A stretch of 64,000 bases of DNA from Xestospongia muta (GCA_963693285.1 OY848917.1:24172245-24236244); one strand, 5' to 3'. Numbered from the stretch's first letter, positions 36,901 to 48,303 are shown. The notes: generated by a model from the sequence alone, not told the origin. Numbers and translations: made by a program.

Positions 36901-37201
36901 GGCTTTCATGAGACAACTTTTCACATTATCAATCCAAATTTGACCCTATATTAAATTACTAAAAATTAAAGAGAAAATAATAAATACTTACAGCAGGTGT
37001 GAAACAACTTTGCTTCTTTGTGAAATGGCAGCAGTATCTTTCACCATAGGCAAGAGGATATCCATTAGTACCACATTGAAATCTTGGCTCTACACACTGA
37101 GTATAGAAATTACAGTTACCAGCGTTAGCAAGAGCTGTACAGTCCTGAGCTTTGACTGTAGCTGTCAGATAGAGCACCACTGCAAACACGAGTAGCGTCA
37201 T
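30767..37201 (-). CDS. Gene B: secreted stanniocalcin-like / multi-somatomedin-B protein
   Basis: Proposed exons, 5' to 3' on the minus strand: 37201-36992, 36945-36706, 36617-36485, 35901-35797, 35751-35590, 35329-35132, 34954-34853, 34804-34604, 34384-34280, 34232-34023, 33762-33712, 33143-32934, 32881-32672, 32615-32406, 32353-32144, 32088-31879, 31611-31561, 31508-31299, 31030-30980, 30927-30767. The total is 3240 nt (1079 codons plus stop), with every junction in frame. It has 11 SMB-like domains, as in gene A, but a different mix: four near-identical tandem units instead of five, three short linkers instead of one, and no transposon in the middle. It is the most intact member of the array in this window. 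Confidence 0.65.
30980..31030 (-). CDS. Short Ser/Thr linker exon, gene B
   Basis: 51 nt, phase 1 at both ends (SSTSSGSVVTATPISK). Confidence 0.65.
31299..31508 (-). CDS. SMB exon, gene B
   Basis: 210 nt. Starts GAC instead of GSC; SLSPPCSSNGCHCDQNC and WNDCCSDIADIGC. Together with its flanking linkers it is part of a duplicated linker-SMB block (31299-31611 and 31879 onwards). Confidence 0.75.
31561..31611 (-). CDS. Short Ser/Thr linker exon, gene B
   Basis: 51 nt, identical in sense to 30980-31030. The two are about 580 nt apart with matching introns, showing a recent block duplication. Confidence 0.65.
31879..32088 (-). CDS. SMB exon, gene B
   Basis: 210 nt, phase 1 at both ends; CCHFGLSSPCSSNGCHCDQ subtype, the same as 12788 and 13375 in gene A. 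Confidence 0.75.
32144..32353 (-). CDS. SMB exon, gene B, tandem unit 4
   Basis: 210 nt; DQSISQNCGNNGCYCHQDC type, phase 1 at both ends. Confidence 0.8.
32406..32615 (-). CDS. SMB exon, gene B, tandem unit 3
   Basis: 210 nt; one G-to-E change (NNECYC). All ten cysteines are kept. Confidence 0.8.
32672..32881 (-). CDS. SMB exon, gene B, tandem unit 2
   Basis: 210 nt; DRSLSRNCGNNGCYCHQDC type, phase 1 at both ends. Confidence 0.8.
32934..33143 (-). CDS. SMB exon, gene B, tandem unit 1
   Basis: 210 nt; SLSRYCGNNGCYC, tail SPMVTPTPTDTPVATPG. The preceding 570-nt intron contains a diverged copy of the intron that follows the N-terminal module (33200-33650 against 36190-36330 and 21700-22050). 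Confidence 0.8.
33712..33762 (-). CDS. Short Ser/Thr linker exon, gene B
   Basis: 51 nt. The last exon base is A instead of the usual G before GTAAG, which changes the junction codon from Gly to Ser and may weaken the donor. Confidence 0.55.
34023..34232 (-). CDS. SMB exon, gene B
   Basis: 210 nt, phase 1 at both ends; IMFLSPPCSSNGCYCDQNC and VNDCCSDIADIGC. Confidence 0.75.
34280..34384 (-). CDS. Long Ser/Thr linker exon, gene B
   Basis: 105 nt, phase 1 at both ends (SSSSSLSGSIVTPTPTITPG). It is the intact reference for several decayed linkers elsewhere. Confidence 0.7.
34604..34804 (-). CDS. SMB exon, gene B
   Basis: 201 nt, phase 1 at both ends; SLSPVCSSNGCYCDQNC and FNDCCSDIKYIGC. The gene A counterpart is destroyed by the MULE relic. 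A fragment of this exon also lies inverted at 34987-35054. Confidence 0.75.
34853..34954 (-). CDS. Long Ser/Thr linker exon, gene B
   Basis: 102 nt (34 codons), phase 1 at both ends; one codon shorter than the 105-nt class. Confidence 0.65.
34987..35054 (+). pseudogene. Inverted SMB-exon fragment with internal deletion
   Basis: The plus strand carries AGTAATGGATGCTATTGTGA onward through the NDCC codons, then jumps to CCTGCTATTTCTTCCTA. It therefore matches the minus-strand exon 34604-34804 with about 27 nt missing. It sits in the neighbouring intron. Confidence 0.75.
35132..35329 (-). CDS. SMB exon, gene B
   Basis: 198 nt, phase 1 at both ends; GSCKALDLRDSGCC and HCYSNNDCCSDIDDIGC. Confidence 0.75.
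35345..35480 (-). pseudogene. Decayed linker exon
   Basis: Same donor loss as the gene A counterpart at 18725-18855. Confidence 0.5.
35590..35751 (-). CDS. SMB exon with short tail, gene B
   Basis: 162 nt, phase 1 at both ends; counterpart of 18940-19104. Confidence 0.75.
35797..35901 (-). CDS. Long Ser/Thr linker exon, gene B
   Basis: 105 nt, phase 1 at both ends; counterpart of 19150-19254. Confidence 0.65.
35994..36159 (-). CDS. 5'-truncated SMB exon, gene B (phase 0 in, phase 1 out)
   Basis: 166 nt with the same truncated start (NCTVASQTQICIS) and the same TAG-preceded acceptor as 19347-19512. Frame logic allows it only in place of exon 3. Confidence 0.45.
36485..37201 (-). CDS. Gene B N-terminal module: signal peptide plus stanniocalcin-like domain (3 exons)
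   Basis: Exons 37201-36992 (210 nt), 36945-36706 (240 nt) and 36617-36485 (133 nt) match gene A exactly in length and phase (0, 0, 1). The signal peptide (MTLLVFAVVLYLTATVKAQ) and the Cys framework are conserved. Changes such as YCCHFTKKQSC add one cysteine relative to gene A. The exon 2 donor is GTTGAA. Confidence 0.6.
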
Positions 37202-37236
37202 GATGTAATGCAATTATTATTTGTCACTGGCAATGC

Positions 37237-37244
37237 TTTAAATA
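37237..37244 (-). promoter_or_regulatory. TATA-like box of gene B
   Basis: TATTTAAA on the minus strand, 36-43 nt before the ATG, in the same block as in gene A. Confidence 0.4.
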
Positions 37245-37503
37245 GTTAGTCTCGTCTTAAGACGCCCACTCATTTATAGTGAGAGAAATGTGACTTTAGT
37301 CCAATGTGTTGTTTATTTGGTTCACCAATTAAATGCCCGACTTTTATATATAACGCTGTTAGTAGCTCGAATATTTAATTATTATTGTTATAACATGAAA
37401 AACAAAGATAATACTAGTGGGCGCCTGCAGAGCAACGAACAGTACAAAATTGTGAAATACAGTACAAAATTGTTATCAAAGAAAAAATTTATGAGACGGT
37501 TAT

Positions 37504-38240
37504 GGGGCCCCGTATGTGTCAAAACTAAATCGTTTATACGTTATTAATTTATGCTGAGGATTTATAAATCCTACAAAAAATATAATAAATACGAACAAAG
37601 ATTTATAAAAGGATATGAATTTATAGTTATATTAGAGATTTGTAAAGACTGCCACGAATCTATAATATAACTACAGCTAAAAATTTATAGATACCGTTGA
37701 GAACTTATAAAATTGCTAGGAATTGATGAATACAGTATAAATGCAGCAGTTACAAATCTCTAACATCATTTATAAATTCCCAGGTGCATTTATAAATCTC
37801 ACGTGGATTTATAAATTTCTGTTCATATTATTATATTTATTGCAGTATTTACTAATCCTGAGCAGATAATTAAATATCTATAAACTTTTTAGTTTTGTCA
37901 CAAACGGCGCCTCATTATTTATAAACGCCGGTAGGAATTTATAGTTATACTAGAGATTTGTAAAGAATGTCACAAATTTATAATATAAATACACCTAAGA
38001 ATTTATAAATACTGTTGACAACTCATTAAAATTGCTAGGAATTGATAAATACAGTAGGGATTTATAAATGCAGCAGTTAGAAATCTCTAACATCATTTAT
38101 AAATTCCCACGTGCATTTATAAATCTCACTTGGATTTATAAATTTTTGTTCATATTATTATATTTATTGTAGTATTTACTAATCCTGAGCAGTGAATTAA
38201 ATATGTAGAAACTATTTAGTTTTGACACAAACAGCGCCCC
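37504..38240. mobile_element. Palindrome-ended element inserted upstream of gene B
   Basis: The ends GGGGCCCCGTATGTGTCAAA and the complement of TTTGACACAAACAGCGCCCC are inverted, and the homology runs about 100 bp inward. The interior holds two direct copies (37610-37905 and 37925-38230) full of ATTTATAAATCTC-like words. Gene A lacks this block (empty-site equivalent near 23000-23120), so it arrived after the duplication. Confidence 0.65.
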
Positions 38241-38249
38241 ATAGATTGC

Positions 38250-41200
38250 TGTAGTATATATGTCATGTCAATATAATGACCTGTGCTGTCACCTTGACAA
38301 TTACTAATAAACAAACCAAAGCTAATAGTAAAGCCAAATCTTTTTGATAAAATGTCAATATTATAATATTCAAGATCATTTACATGTGTTACCAAAACTA
38401 TATCTATAACAATATATTTAGTTGTATTATATAATTAAACATCAAAATGATCCAAAACATTATTTCGTCTGTCATTAAAGGAAACAAACTCTTTAGCTAT
38501 TTCTAATAAGTTTATGTTATCAGTATTGTGCTTGTGTGTATGTAACAGCATGACATGGTTTAGTCGTTCTTGTGTCATAGTACTTCGTAAGTAATCTTTT
38601 AGTTGAAGCAAGGTTGAAAATAATGTTGCGATTGCTTTTTAATGAACATAAATTAACACAATAACCACTTTAGTCAAGAGGTTATTGTGCACATAGGCTT
38701 CAGTGCAAACCAGGGGGGCTTAGCCCTCTGATTTTTAAGTTGGGGTGCTTAAGCACTCACCTAAGTACAGAAGCTGCAGACGAATATTCCAATTCCTATT
38801 TCCTATATCTTTCACACATCTTCGCGTATTAAAAAATTCCAATTAATGACCCAGTTGATGAGTTTCAATTTCTTATTCCTAATCAATTTTTGGCACGTGC
38901 GCCATTTCTATGCTTTTCTTGTTACTTAATAAAATGTGGAAGGCGAGTACCACGATCTGTCTCTTAGAATCGAGCGTCAAAGAGATGGTTCCAGTTAGGT
39001 TGAGTTCCAGATTTTGGTTGTTTATTGGAATTGGAACCCATAAACCTCATCTTTAATTGTAATATAAGGTGCGTTTAATTGGAATATAAAGTACGTGGAA
39101 GAAATTGGAAATAGGAATAGAAATGTCTGTCTGCAGCCTCCTAACCTAAAAAAAAACTCTCGAAGAGAAAGACTGATGAACCTATACATCACACATATAT
39201 AGGTTATTATATTTGCATACACATGAGAAACCAAAATGTGAATTATATATAAACTTCAGACTAATCTAATCCATTCCATATTATGTTTGCTTATTCATAT
39301 CACTATGGAGACACTCCCTTACATCAATTGTTATGGAATGATAAAATCACAGTTTGTGAAGTGTTGATATATTCTTGTTCAAATGATGTCATTATTAGAA
39401 TTATTATGAATGTCATCCACATTACATCATTATGATATCATATCTTTTCACATATATATATATATATATATATATATAGGATCGTAATTCTCATTGTAAT
39501 TTTAAGTGTCCATTATCTAACTGAGTAGACAAAACATGCCCAGGTATACATCTACACATATATGTTACTTCCATGTTTAAGTTATAAACCGAGGTAGAGG
39601 TACTTACATGATTTATACACAGATGACTACCAAAAGTGTATAGATGTGTAGCTAATGAGATCGAGGTATATAAATGTCTTGTAACATTGAGTATTCATAT
39701 TAAAAATTCACCAAACAACAATCAAATATTAACGCTAAGCGTTTCAATAGTCAGAACGAATATCTTCATCAGTGGCTTAAGTAACAAAAAAGGAAAAGTT
39801 AGAGCTCTATTCATACTAACTGCTAAGGTACAAAGTTCAAAACAGACTGCATTCCTGCACGCATTGTGTGGGTGGGCTGCTGCATATGCAGCATGTATTG
39901 CGTGAGTGGGCTGCTTTACATGCAAATTGGATCTTAGTTTACGGTAAGTACTAGAAAGAGGACCCATCTCACAGCTGATGGAGGGACATTTGTTGTTGAT
40001 GTGCCAAGACTCGACTGTGTCTTGTAACATGGTGACCAATTACATTGCTTTATTACAATTGTTGTATTATATACAATTCGTCAACGGCTTTAATACGCAT
40101 GCGTTAAGACCTGCTTATTAGCTTTAGCTAACAAAGGGACGATTACCATTTTACTTTTAATAGGAGAAAAGGAATTTTTCTCTACAATTTTGTTTTCAAT
40201 ACATGACTAGACTGTTCAGTTAGAGTGTTCTACCTTCGCTAGCCCAACCTTCTACTTTGACGTTCAGCCGAGAATTGTACCGATTAGCTAGAGAATTCAA
40301 CTTGGCTTGTTAGCAAAAATTGTATTCTAAACATAAGATTATACTCCAAAAACAACGGTAACATTAAGCTCATTGAAATTTTTTACTTAGTATTAGACTC
40401 TACCAACGGGATAATTTAACAACTAGCGAGGCCATCCTCTTTTTTAGAGTAAGACCTCACGTGACTATCACTCATGAATTCGCAACCAGCCCACTCAACG
40501 TTCATCAAGTTCATTCTTTAAATCTCAGTCTTTGTATTTTTATTCTTTCAAGAGCATTCTCTTCCGCATATAAACAGTCTTGAGTTGCGCAAATTTGACT
40601 GATTTTCCTAAATTTTGACAATATTTGTTCTAAAAATTATACTGATTTACAGAAAATATAAAGAAAAGATAGCAATTTCATCCAAATTGATTGCTACAAT
40701 CTGGTAGGTCATTGCATCAGAGAAAAGTGTATAAGAACTTGTACACCTCTCCGAGAGGTTTACAAGTTAATTATTGACATGAAATGGATAAATTTGATTA
40801 GTCAAATAAGCAATAGCAATCAGTGATTTCAGCAGTTTACTATTATGAGCTATCACAGAGAGGCCATACTTAAGAGAAAAAAGGATACAATAAATAATAA
40901 TAGATAGTTAGTTGTAGATGTAAGGCACAATCTCCTACTTCTAACATTATAGGTAAAGATATGTTGATGTTCACCTAAAAAGTAAATTATATGACTGATA
41001 AGTCATTGCTATTACTTGATTAGCCACGAGTTTGTCCTTCTCTGTTTTAATGAGTCCTCCACCAATTTTGTGTCTAAAGCGGATGCATTCAGACAGACCA
41101 AACTGGCATTTGGCTAGGATGTCCGTCAATCTTGTTCCGTAAACAGTTGAACACAGCACTTAAATGTTGTAGGTATTCTTCCCACATTATGATAAACAAA

Positions 41201-41905
41201 AACTAAGTTGTCCATATATACATTTGTAAACTAGTGCATTTCATGGATGCTGTAGTCTATGAGCCTCTAGAATAATGATAACACTCCACTGAAACCAAAA
41301 GACAACACGGAATACTCCAAGTAGACCTGTGAATGGCATCTTGTGTCGATCTTGTTCAGCCACTAGGACTTGACATTAGCCTCTTGCTAGATCCTGAGTA
41401 GTAATCGACTTTACTTTCCAAAGTGATCCCAAAGGATCATTAATCCTTGGCATTGTGTATGGTTAGGTTGAGTTTCTATATTAAGCCTTCTATACTGTCC
41501 ATTCAGAGTTGTACAGAATTATTTTATTCACCAGGGCTATCGGAGAGACTCTTTTATATTTTTGATGGTCTGATCACGTCTCCCTTGAGATGTGATGTTT
41601 ACATGTAATAAAGTGATGTATATTTTAGTATATACAAAATGGTAATATAATGAATTTTTAGTACAACAATACATTTATACAGTTAAACATGTATATATAA
41701 GGTAGTGTACACCTATCACAGCTTTACTCTCTGTAATTATGATTTCACATACAACAATTATGGTTTGAATCTATTGAGACTATCAATAGTAGTTGTTTAC
41801 TATAGCAAGTAGTTGTTCTTTCAATGAAAACAACCAATCAGAGACAAATCACTTTGTTGACAACCTGAGGTTGATATAATATGTAATATAGACCTCTGAC
41901 CATAC

Positions 41906-41945
<40 letters not shown>

Positions 41946-42240
41946 TTATTGCATTAATTACATGTACAGTGTGAATTTTAAACTACATGTGAGTCAGGAA
42001 AGATCGTTTGGGGAATACAACATTTTAAAAACATTATTTCAATAAAAACACATAACACTACAATTGTAATAAATCTATCATACATACATTACCTATAAAA
42101 TTCATGGTACAAAATGAATAGAATAATTATTATTGTATTTATAATATGAACCATTTCATTTACATCATGATAACAGTGATTGTATTTATTCAATACATTT
42201 TTGCTGTGTTGCCAATCCAATGCCACATAATTCTTGTTTA
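38250..42240. repeat. Upstream region of gene B, duplicate of gene A's upstream region
   Basis: Collinear with 23130-26990, apart from the insertion at 38770-39145 and small indels. Microsatellites lie at 39453-39478 and 41910-41941. No convincing gene. Confidence 0.65.
38770..39145. mobile_element. MITE-like inverted-repeat element
   Basis: The ends GCTGCAGACGAATATTCCAA and GAAATGTCTGTCTGCAGCCT are inverted, and CCAATTCCTATTTCC matches GGAAATAGGAATAG near the right end. A partial inverted copy is at 7745-8005. The AATTGGAA/TTCCAATT word recurs through the body. Confidence 0.65.
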
Positions 42241-43085
42241 ACATGTTTGTTCATTCATTTAAAATATTCATTCAAATCATTCATTATTACTATTGTGAGT
42301 TTGAGCATTGTCATAATTGTCATCCAAATTACATCATCATGACATCATACTTTCACAAATACATGATTGAAATTATAATGTTAACTGTTTATTATCAAAC
42401 TAACTAACATTTGTAAGTCAAAATATATGCACATAGTATATACAACATATGTAATGTGATCTTCATTTTAATCTGTTTCACTTCATTACAGTGACATGAA
42501 TATAAAGTTATAAATGGTAAGTTACAACATTCCTTCCTTTCTAAGTTGACAGGCATGGACTGTATTGATTAACTGTTTATTGGTTTCTAGAAAATAACGA
42601 AAAAAGCTGTAGATGAAGAGACTGTTGACTGACTATGACCATGTTCAGGGTTTGCTTGAGAGTTAGTACTTGGTGCAGAGTACAAAAAAGCCAATTATCA
42701 ATGGGGTAGTGATATTGAAGTTGATCTATTTGACAATGTTGAATGTGATCAAAAGTAATTTGCATTTAAAATTGAGAGGGTACAATTAATACATGTTACA
42801 AGAATGCACTTTTCAGGGCCAGGAAACTTTTTACACACAAACTGTACTGCAAATTTTTGGCTATGTTTAGTATTAGCTGTCAACTTATTTTGTTTCACAA
42901 ATATTACGAGATGTATCAGGACGAAGTAATTCTAGATAAGTATGGACTCTTTGACATATCAACAGTTCAGTGGGTGAGAGACCATTGATACTATGAGGAA
43001 TAATCTGATATATAAATAAAAAACTTTGAAATTCTTGTCTGAATATTGCTGTCTAATTTAGGAAAATAAGATCAAATGTCAGGCC
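42241..43085. other. No gene seen
   Basis: The left part (42280-42480) resembles the upstream regions near 2060-2290 and 24200. The remainder has no recognisable exon. It borders the Ty3/Gypsy element, but no left LTR was found. Confidence 0.45.
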
Positions 43086-43439
43086 AAGGGTCATTGATTT
43101 CTTAAACTGTTTGAAAAAAGAGGGGGCCAAGGAGGAGCAGAGGCTTCAAAAGGAACCACTGGCTCAAGGCCAATCAAGGACGATCGAAGAGGAGCAAATA
43201 CCTCAGAAGGAGACAGACATGCAAGACGTTGAAGCTGTTGAGCACAGGAAGCGAGAGGTGACTGTGGCTCGAGCAAGCAGCTGAATAACCAGGATGATCA
43301 GGAAGATCAGTCAGAAAGTCAGAGACGAGAACCAACGCTAGGAGAGGAGTTTGACTTCTCAGAGGACCTGTTCGAGAGGAGCAGGCCGGCCAGACAGGAC
43401 CTGTCGAGGGGACAGAGGAGGAAGGCCAACAAATCACGA

Positions 43440-44590
43440 GTCATGTCTGACGAAGAGGACACTAGTACACTGAGCAGGGCTCAGCAGGAAGATCCAGAAG
43501 TCCAACATTGGAGGAGTGAAAAGGAACCCTCCAGAGTCAAAGAAAAGCGGGATTGTTGCTTTGTGTATGAAGATCCAGGAATGAAGGAACCAAGTATGAA
43601 CAGATTGTGTTACCGGAAGAATACAGGACACAGGTGTTGAGGATGGCACATGTTTTACCATTAGCAGGACATTTGGAAAAACAAGAGACAGCCCAACATA
43701 TCCTGAGATGATTTTATTGGCCTAGTGTTTTCAAAGACGTTGAGAAGTATTGCTGACAATGCTCGGAGTGTCAGCTGGTTGGGAGAAGGGTGATAGGTAG
43801 AGCACCGTTAGTACCACTTCCAATAGTAAGGGAACCGTTCAAGAACGTGTCCCTGGACATAGTGGGGCAATTACCCAAAACAGCGCAAGGACACAGGTAC
43901 ATATTGGTCATTTGTGATTACGCCACCAGGTACCCTGAAGCGATGCCACTGAAAAGGTTCACAGCGCCAGCGGTAGCTGAACAATTGATGGAACTGTTCT
44001 CTAGGCACGAGGTACCAAAGGAGATACTCACCAATCGAGGGATCAATTTTATGTCTCAGCTGCTGCAGGAGCTGTATAAAATCTGTCCGGACAACATCAT
44101 ATCACCCTCAAACGAACGCACTGGTGGAAAGATTTAACCAGACCCTCAAACAGATGCTTAGAAAGATGATTGATGAGGAAGGACGGGACTGGGACAAGCT
44201 TGTTCCCTACATCCTATTCGCTTGCAGAGAAGTGCCTCAATCATCCACGGGATTCAGTCCTTTCGAGATGGTTTATGGAAGAGATGTTAGAGACCCAGTT
44301 TGAGGTGGGTAGATAAAGTGTTAGTATTGCTACCCACTGGTACAGAGAAACTGTTAGCCAAATGGAAAGGACCCTAAATGTAATTCGGAAAGTAGGGAAG
44401 GTTAACTACGAACTGGAAATGATGGATGGGAGGAAAGGACAAAAGCTCTTTCACGTGAACATGGTGAAAAAGTGGAACAAACCAGAGGAGATGTTCGTGA
44501 ATGAGATATCTGACAAACAGGAGGAGGTTCCCTGCTACCAGAAAAAACAACAGAATAAACAGGATGCTGTATACAGGGAGCAATAAACGA
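43440..44590 (+). pseudogene. Retroelement integrase, broken
   Basis: The zinc-binding part follows HVLPLAGHLEKQETAQHILR, then FYWPSVF and CxQCSECQLVG (HHCC with a stop replacing one residue). The core reads LDIVGQLPKTAQGHRYILVI and CDYATRYPEAMPL, then EILTNRGINFMSQLL, where the second catalytic Asp (usually TDRG) has become Asn. A frameshift near 44105 leads into VERFNQTLKQMLRKM-like sequence. The C-terminal part (KVLVLLPTGTEKLLAKWKGP, then a stop, then GKVNYELEM) fits the usual domain before the end. Confidence 0.75.
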
Positions 44591-44699
44591 AGAAGCAAAA
44601 AACAGAATAATTAATCAAAAAGTTCTCACAGGTTACACAAGTAAGAAATAATGTCACAACTCAAATGAGAAACCAAATTAACACAACCGATCAACAGCC

Positions 44700-45960
44700 C
44701 ATAAGACAGAGATCCTATTGGATACCTCCGGCTATCAAAAGAGACATAATCAAGGAACTACAAGAAAAAAAGACGATGGAATTGTAGAGGAGTCAACTAG
44801 TGAATGGGCGTCACCACTAGTGATAGAAAAGAAAAAGGATGGAAGTAACCGAATCTGCGTTGACTACCAAAGGTTGAATGCCAAAACTAAGTTTAATGCA
44901 TATCCGATGCAAGGATCAATGATCTACTGGATAACATTGGACAATCAAAGTATCTCACAACTCTAGATCTGATGAAAGGTTATTGGCAAGTTCAGATGGA
45001 TGAAAGAGACAAAGAAAAGACAGCATTAACGAACCCATTGGGACTGCTACAATTTACAACAATGCCATTTGGACTAAGTGGAGCTCCAGCAACATTCCAG
45101 AGACTGATGGACCAAGTTCTCAGAGGAACAGAGGAATATGCAGGAGTCTACATAGATGACATAATTGTCTATGGAACAGACTGGGAAGAGCACCTAAAAA
45201 ATCCGGAAGGAGTATTCGAAAGACTTAGAGTAGGACTCACAATCAAACTCAAGAAGTGTACTTTTGAAGCGCAAGAATGCACCTACCTAGGACATAAGAT
45301 TAGAAATGGAGGAGTACTACCCGAAGATGCTAAAGTACAAGCAATTAGAAAGATAGCCGAAACAAGGACCAAGAAAAAAGTGAGGAGTTTTCTAGGAATG
45401 GTAGGATACTACCGGAGCTTCATTCCTCACTTTACTACTAAATCAGAACCACTAACTGCCTTAACGAAGAAAGGACAACCGGACCAAATGACTTGGACCA
45501 GTTGGGAAGCAGAAGCCTTTGAACTCCTAAAGAAGGACCTCATCAACGCAGTGATGTTGAACAACCCGGATTTCAGTAAAACATTTCAACTACAAACCGA
45601 TGCTTCAGACGTGGGAGTAGGAGCAGTATTAAGTCAAGGAGGAGATCAAGATCAGCCTATCGCATACTTCAATAGAAAAATATTGGACCGCGAAAGGAAC
45701 TACTCAACAATAGAAAAGGAATGCTTAGCCATAATATTGGGAATTAAGGCCTTTGCTACATACCTCGTCGGAAAACCCTTTATACTACAAACAGACCATG
45801 ATGCACTCACGTGGTTACGGACCTTCCAAGACAAAAGCATGAGACTGACCAGGTGGAGTTTGGCACTACAGCCGTATACACTTGAAATCCAACACCGAAA
45901 GGGACGAGACAATGCCAATGCAGATGCCCTATCAAGACTTCCCAGAAGAGTCAAAACAGA
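44700..45960 (+). pseudogene. Ty3/Gypsy reverse transcriptase and RNase H, nearly intact
   Basis: [20 protein letters not shown] and [18 protein letters not shown] precede a 1-nt deletion near 44908. The frame from 44972 is then open to 46147: LMKGYWQVQM, TTMPFGLSGAPATFQRLMD, YIDDIIVYG (catalytic), CTYLGHKI, then RNase H with TDASDVGVGAVLSQ, STIEKECLAI, QTDHDALTWL and NADALSRLP. Length and motif order are normal; only the 5' frameshifts break it. Confidence 0.85.
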
Positions 45961-45993
45961 CAAGTGCTTCGCACTAGAGAAGGAGGGGAGTAA

Positions 45994-46250
45994 TGTGACG
46001 GATAATATATGTCAAGCTAGAGGATCAGGTCGAGCTAGCGGATCACTTAATCAAGAACAAAGCGAACCAATCACAAGACAGGAAAGGGAATTCCAAAGCG
46101 GTCCAGTGATCCCGAGTGATCCTGGCCAGGACTATATAAAGAACTAATACTTATAAAAAATATATAGTAGGAGAGTTGTAGTTGGTTTTTGTAACTGTAT
46201 TATTATTATTATTATTAAAAGTTTAAAACAATTTTAGTCACTCTGAAACA
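45994..46250 (+). repeat. Putative 3' LTR of the Ty3/Gypsy element
   Basis: Starts TGTGACGGATAATATATG just after the purine tract and ends in CA at 46250. It contains a TATA box (TATATAAA, 46133-46140) and an ATTAAA-type poly(A) signal. No second copy is in the window, so the limits are provisional. Confidence 0.5.
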
Positions 46251-47845
46251 CACACACACACACACACATATATATGGAATGACTGCAGATGTACTTTGTG
46301 ATTAATAATGACAATGGATCAGAAGCTAAAATGTCCCATTACTGTTGGCATATATGGAATAGATGCATATCATTTGATATTTGTGGGAGCTCAGATGTAC
46401 CCTATGAGGATATAATCAAGTTATAGATCACTTTCATCAAAGATGGTCAAAGATCCTTCAACGTTTTTATGTCAACACATGCACAAGAGTCTGTCATTGA
46501 AATTATGACTGGAATTTGTAGTGGAATTGAAAAAAATTCTGAATTTTGTAATTATGTGAGTATCCAACAAGTACAGCAAAGGAGATTTACAATCAGTTTT
46601 GAACAAGTACAATTGGATATTTGAAGAAGCTCTAGGGAAGTTAAAGGAAGCAAAAGGAAATCCACATCCCCTCCCCCTGGTTAATCCTATTTTTGTAAAG
46701 CCCTCCCTGTCCCATAGCCTGTCTTGTAGACTTAAGACTAAAAGTCTAAGCAGAAAAAGGTAAACATAACATGAATATATCATAGAGAAAGTACAGTTTA
46801 TGGAGTGGTCATTGCCCATAGTAGAGTAAATTATTGATGTTCACACACCATGTATATCTAGACATGTTCCTTCTTTTGTTCCAATAGGATCATTTAAACA
46901 ATAACAATGATAGGTTATAGGTAGATGAAACAGCTATTTGAGCCACTGTTTTCAACTTCATGCCATGGGAATGAAAAATGTAAAACGTTCAGACACAGCT
47001 ATGTTGGGGAAAGTTTTCCATTGTCATACCCCTGCCCATTTCGGAGAAGTTGAAACTAAATCGCCAGTAATTTGTACTAAACTATAGTCCAGCTACAGTC
47101 CTGAAGAACAATGGAATCTTGTCAAAGTATTGCTCTATCATCCAACATCCAACAGATTTGCTGAAAGAGGGGTGCAAACATTCAAGGCACAGAACAATGA
47201 AACAGACTTCCTCTAGAACTACTTACTGTCAAAAAACTTAAAACTTGTTTGACTTTAGCTACATTATATTTTTATGGTAAGGTAAAGTCTAAAGTGGACA
47301 GACAGAAAGAAATCCACGATAGAGTCGACTCAGATAATTTAGAGAAGGGGATTGTGGGGATGTTCAAAATTATTGACACTGTCTTGGATAGAAGGCAATA
47401 TTTGCAAGAAAGTAAGTTTGGTTTCATACGTTAATTAAATTAGTGACAGAGTTGAATTTAAAATACACAGTTATGGACATTGTCAGTCTCAGAAACGTCG
47501 AAAGTCTTCCTGGAGTTACATGTGAGAACATTACAGTAGAGCCAAGTCAACCATGGTCATCATCCAGTCATACTTAGACAATCAACTAGAATTTTGAACT
47601 CCTCTTTCTTATCTTAATGTGGGAGGAAATACTTACAACTATATAAATTATTAACTATATAAATAGTTATTTATATAACTATTATAATAATTATTAACTA
47701 TATAAATGTCAATACAGTACAAATTATTAGGACAATATATTGAGACCAAGAACATAAATAAGCTTTAAAAATCATTTTCAATTGTTAATTAATGCTACAA
47801 CTACCTGTTATACAAACAACAAATTCATAGAAAAAGACATTTAAT
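46251..47845. other. No gene assigned; possible transposon debris
   Basis: Begins with a CA/TA microsatellite. Short plus frames (for example 47249-47434, KSKVDRQKEIHDRVDSDN) and a minus frame at 46472-46819 have no motif that I recognise. A decayed transposon is possible. Confidence 0.35.
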
Positions 47846-47848
47846 TAC

Positions 47849-47900
47849 TTCTGGTAGTTCTATATGTGTAACTACAGAACGAATAAAAGATGAAAAACCT
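47849..47900 (-). pseudogene. Decayed short linker exon
   Basis: The acceptor and first half match the exon at 53133-53186, but the donor frame is wrong (phase 0). Confidence 0.45.
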
Positions 47901-48303
47901 GCAGGAAAATAATAATTCCCAACATCAGTAATTTAATTGATTGAAGTTTATTATAATTTCAATATTGGAATTGGTGAGTATTTTACATTGTTGGATATAG
48001 CATTGTTTTGTGATACATGTTTATAACAATGAAAAAAGTAGTGCAATACAATTTATTTATAATATATACTTTGATCATGAAAAAGTAATCATTTAGCATT
48101 TAGGCCAGACATTATGACAGATTCAATTTGCAATCCTGAGACAGATGCTGATTCTGTATAAAATTGTGCATGCAAATGAACTGAAGTAGCATACCAAATT
48201 ATGTATTGTCTATTAATGAAAGTTAATTTGGTAAAGAACTAACAAGCTGTTATCAGAAATTGTGAAATGTCATAGATAAAACATTTTCATGTACTTGTGT
48301 TTG

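Larger units (their letters stand above)
43190..46250 (+). mobile_element. Ty3/Gypsy-type retrotransposon with integrase upstream of RT, degenerate
   Basis: On the plus strand, integrase (about 43440-44590) precedes reverse transcriptase plus RNase H (44700-45960), then a purine tract (AAGGAGGGGAG, 45980) and a 3' LTR. This is the reverse of the normal Ty3/Gypsy order and recalls the Gmr1-like lineage. Frameshifts and stops occur in both parts, and gag and the 5' LTR are missing. It is notably richer in GC than its flanks. Confidence 0.75.

Noticed and set aside
36959..37213. Start of gene B at the upstream in-frame TTG
   Set aside because: An ATG four codons downstream (37201) opens a well-formed signal peptide and is conserved in all three genes.
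43091..43661. Minus-strand Ser/Pro-rich open frames
   Set aside because: They are antisense to the degraded retroelement coding; composition reflects the GC-richer plus-strand gene.
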